A DNA stretch of 64,000 bases, from assembly GCF_041949975.1 (NCBI RefSeq), contig NZ_JBHFQG010000006.1, positions 1-64,000 of the forward strand, read 5' to 3'. Each line of letters begins with the position of its first letter. Position 1 is the first letter of the stretch. The stretch is from Alteribacillus sp041949975 (GTDB lineage: Bacteria > Bacillota > Bacilli > Bacillales > Marinococcaceae). The notes beneath the pieces are model-generated. The model did not search any database. It saw only the letters and a program-made list of their open reading frames with translations, and was not told where the DNA came from. Made by a program: the position numbers and the translations under genes. Shown piece by piece: positions 45,090-54,056 of the stretch.

Positions 45090-46055
45090 TTACTCAATAT
45101 CCGCACTATATATATGTTCTATTTCCCCATTCATTTTCCTCAATAACAGCACTCCGTCATCTGTGATCCCTTCGGCTGTTCCTTTTACCGTTTTCGTGAC
45201 AGTCGTAGCAGTTATTTCTTTTCCGATCGTAACAGCAAGGGCTTCCCATCGTTTTCTGACTTGATCAAAACCATGATTTAAATACTGATAATACCAGCTT
45301 TCAAACCGTCCAAGAATAGCAGCAATAACATTAGCCCGCTGAAAGATCTTATTCCCTTTAGCGATAGAAAGAGAAGTCGCTTTTGATAAAAGTTCATCAG
45401 GGAAGTGTTCTGGCTGTTGGTTGATATTTAATCCAATCCCAATAATAACAGCTTGTACCCGATCAGGCTCTGACTGCATTTCTGTTAAAATACCGGCTGT
45501 TTTTCTTCCATCAATGAGAATATCATTTGGCCATTTAATTTCTGCTTCGATACCGGCTGCTTCATAAATGCCTTCTGTGACCGCCACTGCAGTTAATAAA
45601 GTGAGCTGTGGAGCTTTTTGAGGAGGTACATCTGGTCTTAGTATTAAGCTGAACCATAACCCCGTTCCTGGTGGTGAGTGCCATTCTCTACCCAACCTTC
45701 CTTTACCTTGCAGTTGTTGGTCTGCCACAATGATTGTTCCTTCAGAGGCATCATTCCTCGCAAGCTCATGTGCTAATTCCTGGGTGGTGGTTACTTCATT
45801 TTTGAATATAATGTTCTTACCAATTTTATTTGTAGTAAGCAAGGCTTCAATTTCGTCTGCACTGGCATGATTTGGAGTATGAAGAAGACGATAACCTTTT
45901 CTAGGCACAGCTTCTAGTTGATAGCCGTTTTTACGTAATTCTTCTATATGCTTCCACACAGCTGTACGTGAAATCCCTAAGTTTTCACTTATCTCTTGGC
46001 CTGAGATAAAAGTGTTTGATGTTTTCATTAACAATTGTAATAGTTTACCTCTCAT
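45090..46055 (-). CDS. birA: Biotin--[acetyl-CoA-carboxylase] ligase and biotin repressor
   Basis: A 321-residue bifunctional protein: an N-terminal HTH (about 14-44, ISENLGISRTAVWKHIEELR) that binds biotin operators, and a biotin ligase domain with QGKGRLGREWHSPPG (about 112-126) and KWPNDILIDGRKTAGIL (about 173-189). It attaches biotin to carboxylases and represses biotin genes when biotin is plentiful. The start overlaps the cca stop by 11 bases. Confidence 0.93.
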   Translation of the reverse strand: MRGKLLQLLMKTSNTFISGQEISENLGISRTAVWKHIEELRKNGYQLEAVPRKGYRLLHTPNHASADEIEALLTTNKIGKNIIFKNEVTTTQELAHELARNDASEGTIIVADQQLQGKGRLGREWHSPPGTGLWFSLILRPDVPPQKAPQLTLLTAVAVTEGIYEAAGIEAEIKWPNDILIDGRKTAGILTEMQSEPDRVQAVIIGIGLNINQQPEHFPDELLSKATSLSIAKGNKIFQRANVIAAILGRFESWYYQYLNHGFDQVRKRWEALAVTIGKEITATTVTKTVKGTAEGITDDGVLLLRKMNGEIEHIYSADIE

Positions 46056-47199
46056 TATAAAGCTGCTCCTTTATAAATGTGACCATTTCCATTTTTTGAT
46101 TTTCTATTCTTCCCATTACTACCGCCTTCTCAAGTTCTTTTAACATCACACCTATTTTTTCTTTTTTTATACAGGGGAAAACTTCTATTATATCTTTCCC
46201 ATTTATCTTTAAATCTCTTCTATTCACAATAGGCAGGGAATTATATAAATGTTTAATTAAACAGAAGTTAGTATTAGACCTATATATCCATTGGTGCACG
46301 CGATCTATTTGCAGAGCTAGCTCTTCTCCGGTTTGATACACCATATATTTATCCCAAGGAATATAATCTGGGTAATGATTAACAAATTGAAGAATGGCCT
46401 TAATCTGTTTTTTATAATGGTTTGAAAACTTCCACGACCCTGTTTTATCCATGGCATTACTCCCATACAACAGCCAGAGAAAAGCAGCCCATTTTTCTGT
46501 GATAGTAAGGAGCTCGTCCATTTTCATACGATTTATATCTCGAGTGAAATATACTGCCTTAATATTTTCAGGAAAAAAAGCAGGGACTGCCTTTGAGAAT
46601 AAACAAGAAAGCGCCCGTGCATGTTTATTTCCTCTCAGCAATTTCTCTATTTCCATTTGAACTCTTTCTATTGGGAGGTTCTTTAAAGCAAATAACTGAT
46701 TCAGTGCCTGTTCCATAGTTTTTTCTTCGAGAGTAAAGCCTAATTCTGCAACAAAACGAAACCCTCTGAGAATTCGCAAAGGATCCTCTTTAAAACGTTT
46801 AAAAGGTTCATTAGCCCTGATGATGTTATTATTTAAATCTACTCGGCCGCATAATGGGTCAATAATGTTTTGTTTTTCATCCATTGCAATAGCATTTATT
46901 GTAAAGTCTCTATGATACAAATCAGCTGTTAATGTATTCAGAATGGATCGGAAAGGGCTCACTTCAAACTGAGTGTCCTGCCATCGAATGAAAAACGTAG
47001 GGAACTGCTTGGATGGCTGACAAGCGTTGGAGAACATCATTTCTATATCGCGCGGAGAAGCACTTGTTACTACATCAAAATCATTCACTTTTCTTTGAAG
47101 AAGAAAATCACGTACCGCTCCTCCAACAATATAGGCGGAAAATCCTTGCGATTGAAAATAATTTAAAAAAAGCAAAGCTTTTTTCCATTGGCTCTCCAC
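46045..47199 (-). CDS. cca: CCA-adding tRNA nucleotidyltransferase
   Basis: A 384-residue class II enzyme that adds or repairs CCA at tRNA 3' ends. The head domain has GGAVRDFLLQRKVNDFDVVT (about 22-41) with catalytic aspartates in DFDV, followed by RDFTINAIAMD (about 92-102) and RILRGFRFVAELGF. The GTG at 47199 follows AAAGGCGG. The gap to bshA is 15 bp, and the 3' end overlaps birA. Confidence 0.93.
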   Translation of the reverse strand: MESQWKKALLFLNYFQSQGFSAYIVGGAVRDFLLQRKVNDFDVVTSASPRDIEMMFSNACQPSKQFPTFFIRWQDTQFEVSPFRSILNTLTADLYHRDFTINAIAMDEKQNIIDPLCGRVDLNNNIIRANEPFKRFKEDPLRILRGFRFVAELGFTLEEKTMEQALNQLFALKNLPIERVQMEIEKLLRGNKHARALSCLFSKAVPAFFPENIKAVYFTRDINRMKMDELLTITEKWAAFLWLLYGSNAMDKTGSWKFSNHYKKQIKAILQFVNHYPDYIPWDKYMVYQTGEELALQIDRVHQWIYRSNTNFCLIKHLYNSLPIVNRRDLKINGKDIIEVFPCIKKEKIGVMLKELEKAVVMGRIENQKMEMVTFIKEQLYNER

Positions 47200-47214
47200 T
47201 TTTTTCGCCGCCTT

Positions 47215-48339
47215 TCACGCCTCAAGGTATATCGTTTCATATTGCTCCACAATCAGAGACGAAGCAAATACTTTGCGTACCCGTTGTTCACTAGCCTTAG
47301 AAAATGACTTATATAATGAACCATTATTTAAAAGGTATGCTCCACATTCCCCAGCTGATTGTGTATCACCAATAGAACAAAGATAGCCGGTTTCATTGTC
47401 CTGGATGACTTCTGGTATACCTCCTGCATTTGTTCCAATGACAGGAACCCCGCAAGCCATTGCTTCAAGTGCAGCTAAACCGAAGCTTTCTTTTTCTGAA
47501 AGCAGAAACATTAAGTCAGCAATATTTAAGTAGTCTACTACATTCTTTTGATTGCCTAAAAATAATACACAATCTTTAACTCCAAGCTCTTCTGCCCGTT
47601 TAAAAGCTTTATTCCTCTCTGGTCCATCCCCGATCATTAATAATTTCGAAGCGCATTTTTTCTCTAAAACAGAAAAAGCTTCCACAACGTCTACTACTCT
47701 TTTTACTGGACGAAAATTTGAAATATGGATAATTACTTTTTCTTCGTCCTGAATTCCATACGCTTGTTTTAGTTCAGCTTTTGAAAATTCAGGATGGTAA
47801 ACTCTTTCGTCTATGAAGTTGTATATCGTATCAATTGGCTTTGGAGTATGAAGCATTTCCTTTGTTTGAGAAGCGAGTGCATCTGACACTGCTGTGACCT
47901 TATCAGAACGATCAATTGCATATCGAATAATTCCTCTTAATGAGGGGTCATGACCTAATACCGTAATATCTGTCCCATGTAACGTTGTAACTACTTTCAC
48001 ATCTCGATTCACCATTTCTTTAGCAAGCAATGCACATACTGCATGAGGCACTGCGTAATGTACGTGTAATATATCCAATTCTTCTCTTTCAATTACTTCA
48101 GCCATTTTACTCGCAAGTGTTAGTGAATAAGGCGGATATTGAAATACTTCATATTGATTCACTTCCACTTCATGATAATAAATATTCGGATAAGTCTTAT
48201 TTAAGCGGAAAGGCAGGCTTGTTGAAATAAAATGGATTTCATGGCCTTTCTCGGCTAACAATTTACCCAATTCTGTTGCTACTACACCCGATCCGCCTAC
48301 TGTCGGGTAACACGTAATACCAATTTTAATTCTCATCAT
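47215..48339 (-). CDS. bshA: N-acetyl-alpha-D-glucosaminyl L-malate synthase
   Basis: A 374-residue GT4 glycosyltransferase that starts bacillithiol synthesis by joining GlcNAc and malate. GVVATELGKLLAEKGHEI (about 16-33), HGTDITVLGHDP (about 121-132) and the EKESFGLAALEAMACGVPV motif (about 282-300) are typical. It overlaps the bshB1 stop (ATGA), which supports a shared pathway. Confidence 0.93.
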   Translation of the reverse strand: MMRIKIGITCYPTVGGSGVVATELGKLLAEKGHEIHFISTSLPFRLNKTYPNIYYHEVEVNQYEVFQYPPYSLTLASKMAEVIEREELDILHVHYAVPHAVCALLAKEMVNRDVKVVTTLHGTDITVLGHDPSLRGIIRYAIDRSDKVTAVSDALASQTKEMLHTPKPIDTIYNFIDERVYHPEFSKAELKQAYGIQDEEKVIIHISNFRPVKRVVDVVEAFSVLEKKCASKLLMIGDGPERNKAFKRAEELGVKDCVLFLGNQKNVVDYLNIADLMFLLSEKESFGLAALEAMACGVPVIGTNAGGIPEVIQDNETGYLCSIGDTQSAGECGAYLLNNGSLYKSFSKASEQRVRKVFASSLIVEQYETIYLEA

Positions 48340-49040
48340 GAACTCCTTTTCGGTACAACAGAAAAAACGAGCGGAGACCCTTTTTTAAAACCTTCGGCAA
48401 ATAATACACCTGCTTCTTTTCCAAATAGGAAATCTCTTGCGCGTACACTTTCTATGTAACGATCGTTAAGAGGCGTTCTGACACTTCCATCCCTTTTTAT
48501 AAACTGACTTTGATAGGAAGTCAGTGCTTTTTCTTTTGTTTTTTGAGTATGAGAAATATCAATAAAAAAATCAGGAACTGAAAAACCATTTATAAAATAA
48601 TAATAAAGAGATGATGTTTTGTGAGGTTTAAGATCAGAACCCGGGAATTTACGGATTCCTGCATCAAACACTGCCTCTTTTACTAAGTGACAGCAATCGC
48701 CATGGTCTGGATGCCTGTCTTCATAATAAGGAGCGAATACGACATCCGGCTGCAGTTCACGTATAAGCGTGATCAGATGAAAATATTCGCTGTCGTCACA
48801 TTTTAAAGAGCGGTCCGAAAAATCAAGCTGGAACCTTTTTTTCACTCCCATTATTGCCGCAGCTGCTTCTGCTTCATGCTGACGCTCTTCTACTGTACCG
48901 TTGGAGGACAATTCCCCTTTTGTCAAATTACAAATATATACATGACCACCATTCTGTGAATGCGACGCAAGCGTTCCGCCCATTCCTATTTCAACATCAT
49001 CCGGGTGTGCTCCTACCGCAAGTATGGTATCCTTTTTCAC
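48336..49040 (-). CDS. bshB1: Bacillithiol biosynthesis deacetylase BshB1
   Basis: A 234-residue LmbE-like zinc deacetylase. The metal-binding GAHPDDVEIGMGG lies at about 9-21 and EDRHPDHGDCCHLV at about 108-121. It removes the acetyl group of GlcNAc-malate, the second step of bacillithiol synthesis. The start overlaps the mgsA stop (GTGA). Confidence 0.93.
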   Translation of the reverse strand: MKKDTILAVGAHPDDVEIGMGGTLASHSQNGGHVYICNLTKGELSSNGTVEERQHEAEAAAAIMGVKKRFQLDFSDRSLKCDDSEYFHLITLIRELQPDVVFAPYYEDRHPDHGDCCHLVKEAVFDAGIRKFPGSDLKPHKTSSLYYYFINGFSVPDFFIDISHTQKTKEKALTSYQSQFIKRDGSVRTPLNDRYIESVRARDFLFGKEAGVLFAEGFKKGSPLVFSVVPKRSS

Positions 49041-49450
49041 TTACTTTTCCGCTCCTTTTGCATTATCTTTCTAAATTCGAAAAAACCATGATTTAACCCT
49101 TTTACTAATACTTCAGCTGTTGCCATATTGGTTGCTACAGGTACACTGTGTACATCACAAAGCCTGATTAAGGCCGAAATGTCAGGTTCATGCGGCTGAG
49201 CCGTTAAAGGATCTCTAAAAAATAAAATGAGGTCTATTACTCCATCAGCCACTAAGGACCCAATTTGCTGGTCACCGCCGAGAGGGCCCGATAAATGTTT
49301 TGTAATGATAATTCCAGTTTCCTGCTCTAGTCTGCTTCCAGTTGTACCAGTAGCATGGAGAGTATGCTTTTCAATAATAGGTTTATAAGCTTGAACAAAA
49401 CGAATAATATCTTCCTTTTTTTTATCATGAGCAATTAATGCTATATCCAA
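49037..49450 (-). CDS. mgsA: Methylglyoxal synthase
   Basis: A 137-residue enzyme that turns dihydroxyacetone phosphate into methylglyoxal, a bypass of lower glycolysis. Motifs are ATGTTGSRL (about 33-41), SGPLGGDQQIG (about 54-64) and FFRDPLTAQPHEPDI (about 78-92). It is translated from TTG after AGGAGGGGG. It lies 12 bp downstream of dapB, in the ypjD-to-dinG block. Confidence 0.93.
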   Translation of the reverse strand: MDIALIAHDKKKEDIIRFVQAYKPIIEKHTLHATGTTGSRLEQETGIIITKHLSGPLGGDQQIGSLVADGVIDLILFFRDPLTAQPHEPDISALIRLCDVHSVPVATNMATAEVLVKGLNHGFFEFRKIMQKERKSK

Positions 49451-49462
49451 TAAAGCCCCCTC

Positions 49463-50269
49463 CTACTCCATTATATTTTCAAGACCATAAACGAGGGTTT
49501 TTATATTCCACACCGTTTCTACCGCTAATTTTACTCCAGGCATAAATGATTGGCGGTTTAGTGAATCATGACGGATTGTAAGCATTTGACCAGACCCGCC
49601 GAACATAACTTCCTGGTGGGCAACTAATCCGGGTAAACGTACACTGTGGACTCGCAAACCGTCTACTTCAGCACCTCTTGCTCCGTCCAATTCTTCTTGT
49701 TCTTCCGGATGGCCCTGTGATTTATGAGGTCTCACTTCATTTATCAAAGCAGCTGTTTTCGCTGCCGTGCCAGATGGTGCGTCTAATTTGTGATCATGAT
49801 GCATTTCAATGATTTCTACATCAGGAAAATATTTTGCAGCCATTTGGGAAAACTTCATCATCAACACTGCACCCACAGCAAAGTTAGGGGCAATGATTGC
49901 TCCTATTTCCTTTTCTTCTGCTTTTTGACGAAGTCTTGTAATATCTTCTGGGGTAAACCCAGTTGTTCCCACGACAGGCCGTACGTGGTGATCAAGTGCT
50001 AATTCAAGATGCTCTTTTCCTGCTGCAGGGGTTGTGAGATCAATCAGCACATCAGCCTCTGTTTCTTCTAAGCATGTTTCCATATCATCATATATTACAG
50101 CATCTTCATCTGGCATGCCTGAAAGCTCTTTAATTTTTTTTCCATTATTTTTCGAATCTACAGCTGCTGCTAGGTGAAAGTCTTTTGTTTCATGCACCAG
50201 CTGTACAGCTTCTTTTCCCATTTTTCCTCTTGGTCCTGCAATAATAATCCTTGTGGTTAGGTTACTCAT
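49463..50269 (-). CDS. dapB: 4-hydroxy-tetrahydrodipicolinate reductase
   Basis: A 268-residue NAD(P)H reductase of the lysine, diaminopimelate and dipicolinate route. The nucleotide loop is IAGPRGKMGKEAV (about 10-22), and the substrate motif is HHDHKLDAPSGTA (about 152-164). The ATG at 50269 is chosen since it gives the family length and overlaps the ypjD stop by 8 bases; an earlier start in the ypjD frame region is unlikely. The ribosome site GGAGAGGA is a little distant (about 9-10 bases). Confidence 0.92.
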   Translation of the reverse strand: MSNLTTRIIIAGPRGKMGKEAVQLVHETKDFHLAAAVDSKNNGKKIKELSGMPDEDAVIYDDMETCLEETEADVLIDLTTPAAGKEHLELALDHHVRPVVGTTGFTPEDITRLRQKAEEKEIGAIIAPNFAVGAVLMMKFSQMAAKYFPDVEIIEMHHDHKLDAPSGTAAKTAALINEVRPHKSQGHPEEQEELDGARGAEVDGLRVHSVRLPGLVAHQEVMFGGSGQMLTIRHDSLNRQSFMPGVKLAVETVWNIKTLVYGLENIME

Positions 50270-50618
50270 TATGACTTGTCCTCTCCTTCTCTTTTTTTGT
50301 CCAGCGATCTGCATCTCTTGTTTGAAACTTTTCCATAACGAGTTCAAACGCTTCATCAAGATTGATATGTAAGGAATTTGCAAAGCAAATCAACACAAAT
50401 AAAATATCTCCCATTTCTTGTTCCAGGGATTTCTCTGTTTCCGTTTCTTTTTTCGGTTTCTCGCCATAGTAATGATTGATTTCTCTAGCAAGTTCACCTG
50501 TCTCTTCACTTAGTCTTGCTAGCATAGCAAGCGGGCTGAAATATCCTTCTTTATATTGTGAAATATGCAGATCTACTTCTTTTTGCATCTCTTGCATTGT
50601 TTTTTTCTGCATGTCCAT
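50262..50618 (-). CDS. ypjD: MazG-like nucleotide pyrophosphohydrolase YpjD
   Basis: A 118-residue MazG-fold protein. The metal-binding ExxE...ExxD pattern is in LSEETGELAREI (about 33-44) and EQEMGDILFVLICFAN (about 64-79). Such enzymes hydrolyse non-canonical or dNTP nucleotides. It is the first gene of the dapB-to-dinG block and its end overlaps dapB. AAGGTGAGGG lies before the ATG; an ATG two codons in is equally plausible. Confidence 0.88.
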   Translation of the reverse strand: MDMQKKTMQEMQKEVDLHISQYKEGYFSPLAMLARLSEETGELAREINHYYGEKPKKETETEKSLEQEMGDILFVLICFANSLHINLDEAFELVMEKFQTRDADRWTKKEKERTSHNE

Positions 50619-50635
50619 CCCTCACCTTCCATTTA

Positions 50636-50664
50636 ATCGTATCGAATTCCATATCATTTGACAA
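50636..50664 (-). promoter_or_regulatory. Sigma-A promoter of ypjD-dapB
   Basis: TTGTCA is followed after 17 bases by TACGAT on the minus strand, placing the start about 10 bases before ypjD. Confidence 0.45.
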
Positions 50665-50676
50665 TATTAGTGAATG

Positions 50677-50705
50677 TTGCCCTATTCATACGTTTTCCTT
50701 ATAAT
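50677..50705 (+). promoter_or_regulatory. Sigma-A promoter of the YitT-family gene
   Basis: TTGCCC is followed after 17 bases by a perfect TATAAT. The ribosome site AAGGAGAAGG is 28 bases further on. It is back to back with the ypjD promoter. Confidence 0.65.
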
Positions 50706-50752
50706 GGGATAGTATTTATAGAACTCTTCTTTTTATAGAAAGGAGAAGGTTT

Positions 50753-51628
50753 GTGTCATATACAAAGCACATAAAAAATTCATTTTTTATTTTGCTTGGA
50801 TCTGCAATTATGTCTTTTGGCCTCGTATATTTTAATATGCAAAATAACTTAGCTGACGGGGGATTTACAGGCATTACACTCATCCTGTATTTTATATTAC
50901 AAATAGATCCTGCTTATTCAAACCTTTTTTTAAATATTCCCCTCTTCTTCATCGGATGGAAAATTTTAGGGAGAGTCGTATTTTACTATACTATTATTGG
51001 CACGATTGGGATTTCTATATTTTTGTGGGTCTTTCAAAAATACCCGGTCCTTCACCTATCCTTAGAAGAAGATATGACGCTTGCCGCATTATTTGCAGGT
51101 CTGTTTATAGGAACTGGACTAGGGATTGTATTTCGTTATGGCGGAACGACCGGTGGAGCAGATATTTTGGCCAAATTAGGTTTTCGTTACTTAGGATGGA
51201 GTATGGGAAAAACTCTTTTCATTTTTGATGCGTTTGTTATTACCTCTTCTCTTGTTTATTTGGATTACAGAGAAGCAATGTATACACTCGTTGCTGTATT
51301 TGTAGCTGCAAAGGTTATAGATTTTATACAACAAGGTGCATATTCGGCCAAAGCCTCCTTTATCATTTCAGAGAAAACATCAGAAATATCACGGGAGATT
51401 CTTCAAGAAATGGATCGGGGTGCTACTGTCTTAAGAGGAAAAGGATCCTTTACTGGCTCTGAAAAAGAAGTGTTATATTGTGTTGTTGGAAGAAATGAGC
51501 TGGTAAGGCTTAAAAATTTAGTTGAAAAAGTAGATCCGCACGCTTTTGTCACTGTAAATGATGTTCAGGATGTCATCGGAGAAGGCTTTACCTTAGATGA
51601 AAACAAAAAACCAATTCATTCTAAGTAA
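50753..51628 (+). CDS. ypjC: YitT family membrane protein (YpjC)
   Basis: A 291-residue membrane protein with about five membrane segments (near 10-28, 32-51, 52-75, 82-98, 145-170) including GGTTGGADILAKLGFRYL (about 128-145). A C-terminal DUF2179 domain (about 205-285) follows, in the cytosol. Function of the family is unproven; B. subtilis YpjC is a relative at this locus. It is translated from GTG 50753. Divergent from ypjD. Confidence 0.85.
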   Translation: MSYTKHIKNSFFILLGSAIMSFGLVYFNMQNNLADGGFTGITLILYFILQIDPAYSNLFLNIPLFFIGWKILGRVVFYYTIIGTIGISIFLWVFQKYPVLHLSLEEDMTLAALFAGLFIGTGLGIVFRYGGTTGGADILAKLGFRYLGWSMGKTLFIFDAFVITSSLVYLDYREAMYTLVAVFVAAKVIDFIQQGAYSAKASFIISEKTSEISREILQEMDRGATVLRGKGSFTGSEKEVLYCVVGRNELVRLKNLVEKVDPHAFVTVNDVQDVIGEGFTLDENKKPIHSK

Positions 51629-51635
51629 ATAAAAC

Positions 51636-51666
51636 AGCGCAAGAGCCTTATAACGACTCTTGCGCT
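51636..51666. terminator. Bidirectional terminator
   Basis: AGCGCAAGAG pairs with CTCTTGCGCT with an 11-base loop and TTTATT follows. Between the convergent ypjC and yugP-type genes. Confidence 0.8.
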
Positions 51667-51672
51667 CTTTAT

Positions 51673-52350
51673 TTATTCTTCATTCATTAAAAAGTACATA
51701 TAAACAAAGCGTACAAGTTCCAGTACTGCAACAAGTGCAGCAGCGACATACGTCAGGGCTGCAGCATCAAGCACTTTTCTTGTTTCTTTTTCTTCATCAT
51801 TTCGAATAATCCCTGTTGATACGATTTGATGCATAGCACGATTACTTGCATTAAATTCCACCGGAAGTGTCACTAATTGAAACAACACCGCAGCTGACAT
51901 GAAAACAATTCCTATGAGCAAAAGTCCGCTAGCTCGAAACAATACACCAGCCAAAATTAAGAAAAACGATAAGTTTGAACCAAGATTAGCGGCCGGCACA
52001 AGGCTGTGACGAAAACGAAGAAACGCATAATCTTCCGCATCCTGAATGGCGTGCCCCACTTCATGAGCAGCAACTGCCTGCCCTGCGACGCTGGTGCCAT
52101 AATAATTATCTTCTGACAGTCGAACCACTTTAGCTTTAGGGTCGTAATGGTCTGATAACTGCCCTTTCACCGGTTCCACATCTACATCAAAAATACCGTT
52201 CTCATGTAAGATTTTCTTTGCTACTTCAGCTCCGCTCATCCCAGAGGAGTTCGAAACCTTAGAATATTGTCGATAAGCTTTTTTTACTTTCATTTGTGCC
52301 CAAATCGGAATGATTAATAATGCTGCAATATACACAATCCAAAGTCCCAT
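51673..52350 (-). CDS. Zinc metallopeptidase, YugP type
   Basis: A 225-residue membrane protease with HEVGHAIQDAEDY near 96-108 (HExxH). Membrane segments are at about 2-18, 120-140, 145-165 and 200-218. The family, formerly DUF2232/YugP-like, is annotated as zinc metallopeptidase without a known substrate. The ATG at 52350 follows GGAGGGGG; an earlier ATG at 52368 lacks it. It sits between ypjC and ypjB, where B. subtilis has no such gene as I recall. Confidence 0.8.
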   Translation of the reverse strand: MGLWIVYIAALLIIPIWAQMKVKKAYRQYSKVSNSSGMSGAEVAKKILHENGIFDVDVEPVKGQLSDHYDPKAKVVRLSEDNYYGTSVAGQAVAAHEVGHAIQDAEDYAFLRFRHSLVPAANLGSNLSFFLILAGVLFRASGLLLIGIVFMSAAVLFQLVTLPVEFNASNRAMHQIVSTGIIRNDEEKETRKVLDAAALTYVAAALVAVLELVRFVYMYFLMNEE

Positions 52351-52450
52351 TTGTTTTACCCCCTCCAATTATACTTTTAATTTAATTTTATTTAAAACGT
52401 CAAATAAAGTCAATAAAGCTGCACTGCAGAGTGTGACGGTAATTTGAACG

Positions 52451-53272
52451 TTAATCTCTTAAATGCTGCCTTTGTTTTTCTCCTTTATATTTTCTCCATC
52501 CTACATAAGTTAACGATACAAATATAGCGCTCCCAATAGACATCATTACTATCCATAAGGAAGGATCAGCTCCAGATTGTTCCTCTTCAGAAAGTACCTC
52601 TTGGAACGAGGATCTTAGTTTTTCTATTTCTTGCGCATCTTTTGACTGAAGCCAACCTGAATTATGATCCAGGTAACGAACAAAAGAAATAAAGGGCAAA
52701 TAACTCTTCTCGTTTACTCCTGTATATATTGCGGGCCTTATCATTTCAAATTGTGCCTGCCAGCCTTGAAAAGCCTGCCGGGCTTCATTAATTTGTCCTT
52801 TTTTAACTTTTTCTTCTATGTCATCAAGCATAAGTAATAATCTTTCTGCCGATTTTTTCCATAACGGATTTTCCTGACTAATTACAGCATCTACAGTAAG
52901 CCAAAAAGAAAAGACATATTGAATTCTCTGTTGTTCATCAAGTTCGGTCCTAGTTACACCTTCACCAGCACGGTCAAAAGCACGAAACAATTCGGACATT
53001 TGATTTGAATTCATATTGTAATCATCAAATGAGACCGAAGGGAAGTGAACAACCATCCATTCATGAATTTGTTTAGCTTCCTCATATTTTCCTTCCTTTA
53101 CCAGGTCATACATTAACGAAGCCTTCTCGTCCATAACTTTCATGTCTAAAGCAGCATGTTCTTCTGCCATAGTTTGTCCAATTGAACAAAGAAATAATGA
53201 CAATACGAAAAAAACAACGAAAACATATTTGAGCAACGTACAATCTGAACCGTACGAGCAATTAATTTTCAT
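52451..53272 (-). CDS. ypjB: Sporulation protein YpjB
   Basis: A 273-residue YpjB family protein with a signal-like anchor (about 15-34), an extracellular helical domain, and a C-terminal membrane segment (about 240-260). B. subtilis YpjB is linked to sporulation, with unknown activity. The ATG at 53272 follows ATAGGAGGGA by 7 bases; earlier frames would include promoter-like DNA. It is downstream of ypjA. Confidence 0.78.
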   Translation of the reverse strand: MKINCSYGSDCTLLKYVFVVFFVLSLFLCSIGQTMAEEHAALDMKVMDEKASLMYDLVKEGKYEEAKQIHEWMVVHFPSVSFDDYNMNSNQMSELFRAFDRAGEGVTRTELDEQQRIQYVFSFWLTVDAVISQENPLWKKSAERLLLMLDDIEEKVKKGQINEARQAFQGWQAQFEMIRPAIYTGVNEKSYLPFISFVRYLDHNSGWLQSKDAQEIEKLRSSFQEVLSEEEQSGADPSLWIVMMSIGSAIFVSLTYVGWRKYKGEKQRQHLRD

Positions 53273-53375
53273 AAAAAAATCCCTCCTATCTCCTCGTCCC
53301 ATTCTATGAACAAATGGACAAGAGTAGACCGGAAGGGGAATCTTTTTCAAATTGATTTGTTTCAATTGAACATAT

Positions 53376-54002
53376 TTAAGGCAGGTCCAAAGTAAACCTG
53401 TTTTTTTTCACGCCTAATAAATAGGTGACTGTAATAGAAAAGATGCTCAGCCAAAAAGTAAAATAACCTATGTGAGTTATATAATCACTGATCGAAGGAG
53501 ATACCCAGGGGTACATTCCATAAACATAATCAATGATATCATTGTGCAGCGTCCATAAAGCTGCAGCCATTATATGCCATACTTTAATTCTGTAGAAAGG
53601 TGAATACAATACTGCTTGAATGGCCATACCCAAATGAGAAGCAATCAACATATAATTCTGCCAATTTAATTCATCTCCAAAAATACCGCCTGCTATATTC
53701 ATGACCACAGCCCATAACCCATATTTTATAAGCGTTATAGATGCCAGGGCCTCTAAAAATCCCGCATTTTTCTTAAATAAAAATAATAAAAGTACTACAC
53801 AAAAAAACAAGCTGGCAGTAGGACTGTCCGGCACAAATACTAAAAAGATGGGAGGGGTTATTTCAAGTTGAACTTTGTACCACCAATAGCCGTAAATAGT
53901 ACCTAGTATATTTATTATTAGTAGAAGTATCAGCATAGAAGGCATCCCTAAAAATCTAATAAGAAGATTCAACTTCGGCCACCATCCGTTCTTACTTGTC
54001 AT
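53376..54002 (-). CDS. ypjA: YpjA-like membrane protein (DUF1405)
   Basis: A 208-residue membrane protein with six or so hydrophobic segments (near 15-33, 50-72, 78-95, 108-128, 140-150, 172-192), typical of the DUF1405 family. Its function is unknown. The start codon is 6 bases from the end of the qcr terminator stem, and the only purine-rich ribosome site, AAGGGGC, is inside that stem. This could limit translation from the qcr transcript. The ypjB gene follows. Confidence 0.8.
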   Translation of the reverse strand: MTSKNGWWPKLNLLIRFLGMPSMLILLLIINILGTIYGYWWYKVQLEITPPIFLVFVPDSPTASLFFCVVLLLFLFKKNAGFLEALASITLIKYGLWAVVMNIAGGIFGDELNWQNYMLIASHLGMAIQAVLYSPFYRIKVWHIMAAALWTLHNDIIDYVYGMYPWVSPSISDYITHIGYFTFWLSIFSITVTYLLGVKKNRFTLDLP

Positions 54003-54008
54003 GAAATA

Positions 54009-54037
54009 AGCTGCCCCTTTTTAAATAAGGGGCAGCT
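54009..54037 (-). terminator. Terminator of qcrABC, overlapping the ypjA ribosome site
   Basis: AGCTGCCCCTT pairs with AAGGGGCAGCT over 11 bp, and TTATTTC follows on the minus strand. It starts 20 bases after the qcrC stop. Confidence 0.8.
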
Positions 54038-54056
54038 GTCACTTATAATTACTGCA

